From an uncultured Bacilli bacterium (GTDB taxonomy: Bacteria; Bacillota_I; Bacilli_A; RF39; UBA660), in the NCBI GenBank assembly GCA_948760655.1, contig CAQBKK010000047.1, forward strand, positions 1 through 8,508: a DNA stretch of 8,508 nucleotides. Reading direction: 5' to 3'. The notes below the pieces were generated by a model. It was not told the DNA's origin and did no database searches. It saw only the letters and a list, made by a program, of their open reading frames with translations. Position 1 is the stretch's first letter. Each line of letters starts with the position of its first letter. Below are positions 6,972 through 8,508 of the stretch, in pieces. The position numbers were made by a program, and so were the translations under genes.

Positions 6972-7997
6972 ATGACAACCGAAGAATTTAATTATAATTT
7001 ACCTGAAGAGTTAATTGCCCAAACACCACTAATGAATAGAAGCTCATCAAGACTTTTAGTGATGGATAGATTAAATGGTAATTTAGAGCATAAGCATTTT
7101 ACAGATATAATGGATTATTTAAAGAAAGGAGACGTTTTAGTTCTAAACGATACCAAAGTCATTCCAGCAAGACTGATTGGAACGAAAATAGAAACAGGAG
7201 CAACCATTGAACTTTTACTTCTTAAAAATACTAAAAAGGATACATGGGAATGCTTATCACGTCCCTTTAAAAGATTACATGTTGGAACAAATATTACATT
7301 CGGAAATAATCTTTTAAAAGCCAAAGTATTAGAAAAAAGGAACGATGGAATAGTTATAGTAGAATTTAAATACGAGGGAATATTTTTAGAAATTCTAAAC
7401 GAATTAGGTTCCATGCCACTTCCTCCTTATATTCATGAACAATTAAAAGAAAAAGATCGTTATCAAACAGTGTACGCCAAAAACTTGGGAAGTGCCGCAG
7501 CACCAACGGCAGGACTGCACTTCACTCATGATTTATTAAAACAAATAGAAGAAAAAGGCGTAATCATTACCTATGTAACATTACATGTAGGATTAGGAAC
7601 CTTTAGGCCTGTAGAAGTAAATGATGTGACAAAACACATTATGCATAGTGAATACTATGAAATGACAAAAGAAACAGCCAATATTTTAAACCATGCAAAA
7701 ATGGAAGGAAGAAACATCTACGCGGTAGGAACAACAAGCACTAGAGTCTTAGAAACGATTATGAAAAAACACAAAGAATTTAAAGAATGTAGAGGAATCA
7801 CAGACATTTTTATCTATCCCGGATTTGTGTTCAAAGCTATCAATGGTTTAATTACAAACTTCCATCTTCCTAAAAGTACGCTTTTAATGCTTGTAAGTGC
7901 TTTTTCTAAAAAAGAATATATTCTAAAAGCGTATGAAGAGGCTGTAAAAAATAAATATCGTTTCTTTTCTTTCGGCGATGCTATGTTTATAAAATAA
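6972..7997 (+). CDS. queA: S-adenosylmethionine:tRNA ribosyltransferase-isomerase QueA
   Basis: QueA transfers and isomerises the ribosyl group of S-adenosylmethionine onto 7-aminomethyl-7-deazaguanine at the wobble position of GUN-anticodon tRNAs, giving epoxyqueuosine, the penultimate step of queuosine synthesis. The 341 aa are full length for the family. Conserved blocks are [13 protein letters not shown] (8-20), [16 protein letters not shown] (53-68), [10 protein letters not shown] (146-155), the [13 protein letters not shown] signature (173-185), [10 protein letters not shown] (205-214), GTTSTRVLE (253-261), [17 protein letters not shown] (295-311) and the C-terminal [10 protein letters not shown] (329-338). 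The ribosome binding site is weak: a purine-rich stretch before the ATG, with a better AAGGAAG about 15 nt upstream. Its place downstream of ruvAB is a common Bacillota/bacterial order. Here the pseudogene separates it from ruvB by 492 nt, with no clear promoter or terminator seen between. Confidence 0.98.
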   Translation: MTTEEFNYNLPEELIAQTPLMNRSSSRLLVMDRLNGNLEHKHFTDIMDYLKKGDVLVLNDTKVIPARLIGTKIETGATIELLLLKNTKKDTWECLSRPFKRLHVGTNITFGNNLLKAKVLEKRNDGIVIVEFKYEGIFLEILNELGSMPLPPYIHEQLKEKDRYQTVYAKNLGSAAAPTAGLHFTHDLLKQIEEKGVIITYVTLHVGLGTFRPVEVNDVTKHIMHSEYYEMTKETANILNHAKMEGRNIYAVGTTSTRVLETIMKKHKEFKECRGITDIFIYPGFVFKAINGLITNFHLPKSTLLMLVSAFSKKEYILKAYEEAVKNKYRFFSFGDAMFIK

Positions 7998-8033
7998 AAA
8001 ATGAATTCTACAATTTTTGTTGGAATTCATTTT
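7998..8033. terminator. Bidirectional rho-independent terminator between convergent genes
   Basis: AAAATGAATTC (7998-8008) and GAATTCATTTT (8023-8033) form a perfect 11-bp stem. It can extend by CAA/TTG (8011-8013 with 8020-8022) past a 2-nt bulge, leaving a small T-rich loop. On the + strand it begins one base after the queA stop, with a short TTTT tail. On the minus strand the tail is better (TTTTTTATTTTAT), so it should also stop transcription of the convergent reading frame. Confidence 0.85.
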
Positions 8034-8340
8034 CAAGAGTTGGAAATCTTTTATTATAAAACTTTTCTAAAGTCAAAACACGTTGATCTGGAAAGAAACC
8101 AAATTCTTCTTTTATTCGTGTAAAATATTCTGATTTATCAGAAGAATCTAAAGAAATTCTTAGCATAACAAGCGCTGGATCAAAAGCAGAAAGAAAAAAG
8201 ATAAATTTTTCATCTCCTTTCAAAAGATTATATTTGCGTTGAAATCCACGACTTTGATCTATTTTAATTTCTTTAATAATTTCATAAAATTTATCTTCAA
8301 GAGATAAAGAACTATGATTTAAAGACCACAAAGTCGCCAT
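8008..8340 (-). CDS. Unrecognised protein, probably N-terminally truncated
   Basis: I do not recognise this 110-aa product, which begins MATLWSLNHSSLSLEDKFYE. It is a soluble-looking, charged protein with no membrane segment, signal peptide or known catalytic motif. Features are an amphipathic Lys/Glu-rich part (residues about 14-32), a hydrophobic core (FIFFLSAFDPALVMLRISL, about 50-68) and a basic C-terminus. The ATG at 8340 has no Shine-Dalgarno sequence, and the frame is open for 43 more codons upstream with protein-like content, so this ATG is probably internal to a longer ancestral protein. The gene converges on queA and its TAG stop lies inside the shared terminator hairpin. It may be a degraded accessory gene, like the pseudogene upstream of queA. 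Whether it is expressed cannot be judged here. Confidence 0.45.
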   Translation of the reverse strand: MATLWSLNHSSLSLEDKFYEIIKEIKIDQSRGFQRKYNLLKGDEKFIFFLSAFDPALVMLRISLDSSDKSEYFTRIKEEFGFFPDQRVLTLEKFYNKRFPTLENEFQQKL

Positions 8341-8469
8341 TTTTTCAATTTCTGTCTTTCTTTCATCTTCAATTGCTCTGAATTTACGAGTAGGGTTATC
8401 TTTAAAAAAAGTTTCTTTAATTAAATCTTTAAAACGAATTTTAGAATAAACTCTAGACTTGTTCGGAAA
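8341..8469 (-). other. Open upstream extension of the minus-strand gene without a start
   Basis: The frame of the 110-aa protein continues upstream without a stop to a TAG at 8470-8472, adding 43 codons that read like real protein (for example RVYSKIRFKDLIKETFF and RKFRAIEDERKTEIEK). There is no ATG, GTG or TTG in this stretch; the only possible start is a rare ATT. This suggests the native N-terminus was lost by a nonsense or frameshift mutation near 8450-8475, with the original start further right. Confidence 0.45.
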
Positions 8470-8508
8470 CTAATTAGTCTTTATCAAAATTATAAAAACC
8501 ACATAATA

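Noticed and set aside
8489..8494. TATAAT on the minus strand as promoter of the 110-aa frame
   Set aside because: The hexamer is perfect, but any -35 would lie beyond the window edge and the region is so AT-rich that chance matches are likely. The transcript would also have no usable start codon for about 140 nt.
1..8508. CRISPR arrays, tRNA/rRNA genes, insertion-sequence ends
   Set aside because: No regularly spaced direct repeats, cloverleaf or rRNA-like sequence, or transposase with terminal inverted repeats could be seen.

Overview
The window is strongly AT-rich bacterial DNA with short intergenic gaps, Shine-Dalgarno-type starts, standard stop codons (UGG used for Trp, UGA not read through) and the gene order ruvA-ruvB-queA. 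This fits a low-GC Bacillota lineage, probably a Bacilli/RF39-like or related gut group. The exact taxon cannot be fixed from the sequence alone.

Region 1 (about 71-4736) is a two-gene operon driven by a perfect consensus housekeeping promoter (TTGACA, 17 bp, TATAAT). It encodes two paralogous, greatly enlarged sigma-70 family factors of 563 and 960 aa. Both keep an RpoD-like core (regions 1.2, 2, 3 and 4) and a region-1.1-like segment. Both also carry an extra N-terminal module and a C-terminal extension ending in a shared module of about 48 aa. The residues that read the -10 and -35 elements in housekeeping sigma factors are changed, and changed differently in the two proteins. They therefore look like a diversified pair of alternative sigma factors rather than the primary sigma. 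The second protein has about 400 extra residues between core and tail, made of about five degenerate repeats that resemble sigma region 4. This is the least ordinary part of the window.

Region 2 (4737-4909) is an intergenic gap holding a probable terminator for the sigma operon and a candidate promoter for ruvA.

Region 3 (4910-7997) is the conserved recombination/tRNA-modification cluster. RuvA and RuvB form the Holliday-junction branch-migration motor, and QueA makes epoxyqueuosine in tRNA. Between ruvB and queA lies a decayed gene for a P-loop, nucleotide-kinase-like protein, with two in-frame stops and several frameshifts at homopolymer runs. No convincing terminator separates ruvB from queA, so the three intact genes are probably co-transcribed.

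Region 4 (7998-8508) starts with a strong hairpin that can terminate queA on the + strand and a convergent minus-strand reading frame. That frame encodes an unrecognised 110-aa protein. It stays open for 43 further codons upstream of the only ATG but has no conventional start there, so the gene is probably N-terminally damaged.
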